A stretch of DNA of 64,000 nt from Streptomyces tsukubensis (GTDB taxonomy: Bacteria > Actinomycetota > Actinomycetes > Streptomycetales > Streptomycetaceae): contig NZ_CP020700.1 of NCBI RefSeq assembly GCF_003932715.1, positions 7,400,501 to 7,464,500 on the forward strand. The letters are read 5' to 3'. Of the stretch, positions 63,903-64,000 are shown in pieces (position 1 is the first letter of the stretch; each line of letters begins with the position of its first letter). A program made the translations under genes and the position numbers. The notes under the pieces are model-generated. The model was not told the origin of the DNA and did not search any database. It saw only the letters and a list, made by a program, of their open reading frames with translations.

Positions 63903-64000
63903 GTGGCCCTTTCTCACACCGGTCCGGAGCGACCCCTTCTCATCGGGCGGCAGCGCGAGCGCGCAGCCCTCGACCAGCTGACCGACGGTCTGGCCGCCGG
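63903..64000 (+). CDS. LuxR/AAA-family regulator, N-terminal end only
   Basis: GTG 63903 behind GGAG starts a frame reading LIGRQRERAALDQLTDGLAA, the typical N terminus of LAL-type ATPase regulators just before the Walker A loop. Only about 32 residues are in the window, so the assignment rests on this motif. It mirrors the LuxR/AAA gene at the left edge. Confidence 0.55.
   Translation, partial: MALSHTGPERPLLIGRQRERAALDQLTDGLAA

Overview
The window is very GC-rich with strong GC3 bias, actinomycete-type Shine-Dalgarno sites, GTG/TTG starts and typical Streptomyces families: DUF574 methyltransferase, SpoIIE-type phosphatase, WS/DGAT, an Rpf-LysM-M23 cell-wall enzyme and class F sortase. It is almost certainly Streptomyces or a close relative. 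From memory, the order of gnd, WS/DGAT, rmdA, sdhCAB, egtABCD and thioredoxin/flavoprotein resembles the SCO0885-SCO0975 arm region of S. coelicolor. That synteny is recalled, not computed.

Layout. 1-8.4 kb is an accessory patch. It holds a LuxR/AAA regulator cut by the window edge, a hydrolase-fold protein without its nucleophile, an APH-type kinase, a hypothetical gene apparently truncated by an IS630 relic, a GNAT-like/DUF2716 fusion followed by a second transposase relic, an S1-like protein and an orphan excisionase. 8.4-21.3 kb holds metabolic and envelope genes: panD, gnd, Rpf-LysM-M23 hydrolase, EamA transporter, FhuF-like protein, a zinc-ribbon SDR, a lipase-maturation-factor-like membrane protein and a DUF6777 lipoprotein. 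21.3-31.5 kb holds signalling and transport: PAS-GAF-SpoIIE-ATPase, WS/DGAT, Fpg, and a LytTR regulator / DUF485 / Na+:solute symporter / LytS-like kinase cluster. 31.5-40.2 kb is envelope-centred: ECF sigma factor, CapA, UspA, polysaccharide deacetylase, class F sortase between surface-type proteins, and a repeat lipoprotein. 40.5-48 kb carries a DUF574 methyltransferase translationally coupled to a PAS-GGDEF-EAL protein (rmdA-like), then a LysR regulator divergent from sdhCAB. 48-61.4 kb carries a UvrA-like ABC protein, dodecin, an orphan solute-binding lipoprotein with a DasR-like operator, the egtABCD ergothioneine operon, a PARG-type protein, a LacI regulator and a divergent thioredoxin/flavoprotein pair. 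61.4-64 kb is accessory again: a large perfect hairpin, a two-repeat type I-E CRISPR remnant, a lower-GC HATPase protein, gene fragments and a second LuxR/AAA regulator cut by the right edge.

How the genes fit together. Several sets look like working units: egtABCD (overlapping stops and starts), sdhCAB with a divergent LysR and a palindrome between them, the LytS/LytTR pair bracketing DUF485 and symporter genes, and methyltransferase-rmdA. The most unusual non-coding items are two MITE-like intergenic elements sharing an internal motif, the 24-bp-arm hairpin near 61.9 kb, and the CRISPR remnant with exact 61-bp periodicity and no cas genes in view. I did not find an intact, clearly undescribed multi-gene system. 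The best leads are the class F sortase with non-LPXTG surface proteins, the zinc-ribbon SDR lacking the catalytic Tyr, a well-delimited 57-residue peptide gene, and the mobile-DNA-bordered DUF2716 fusion.
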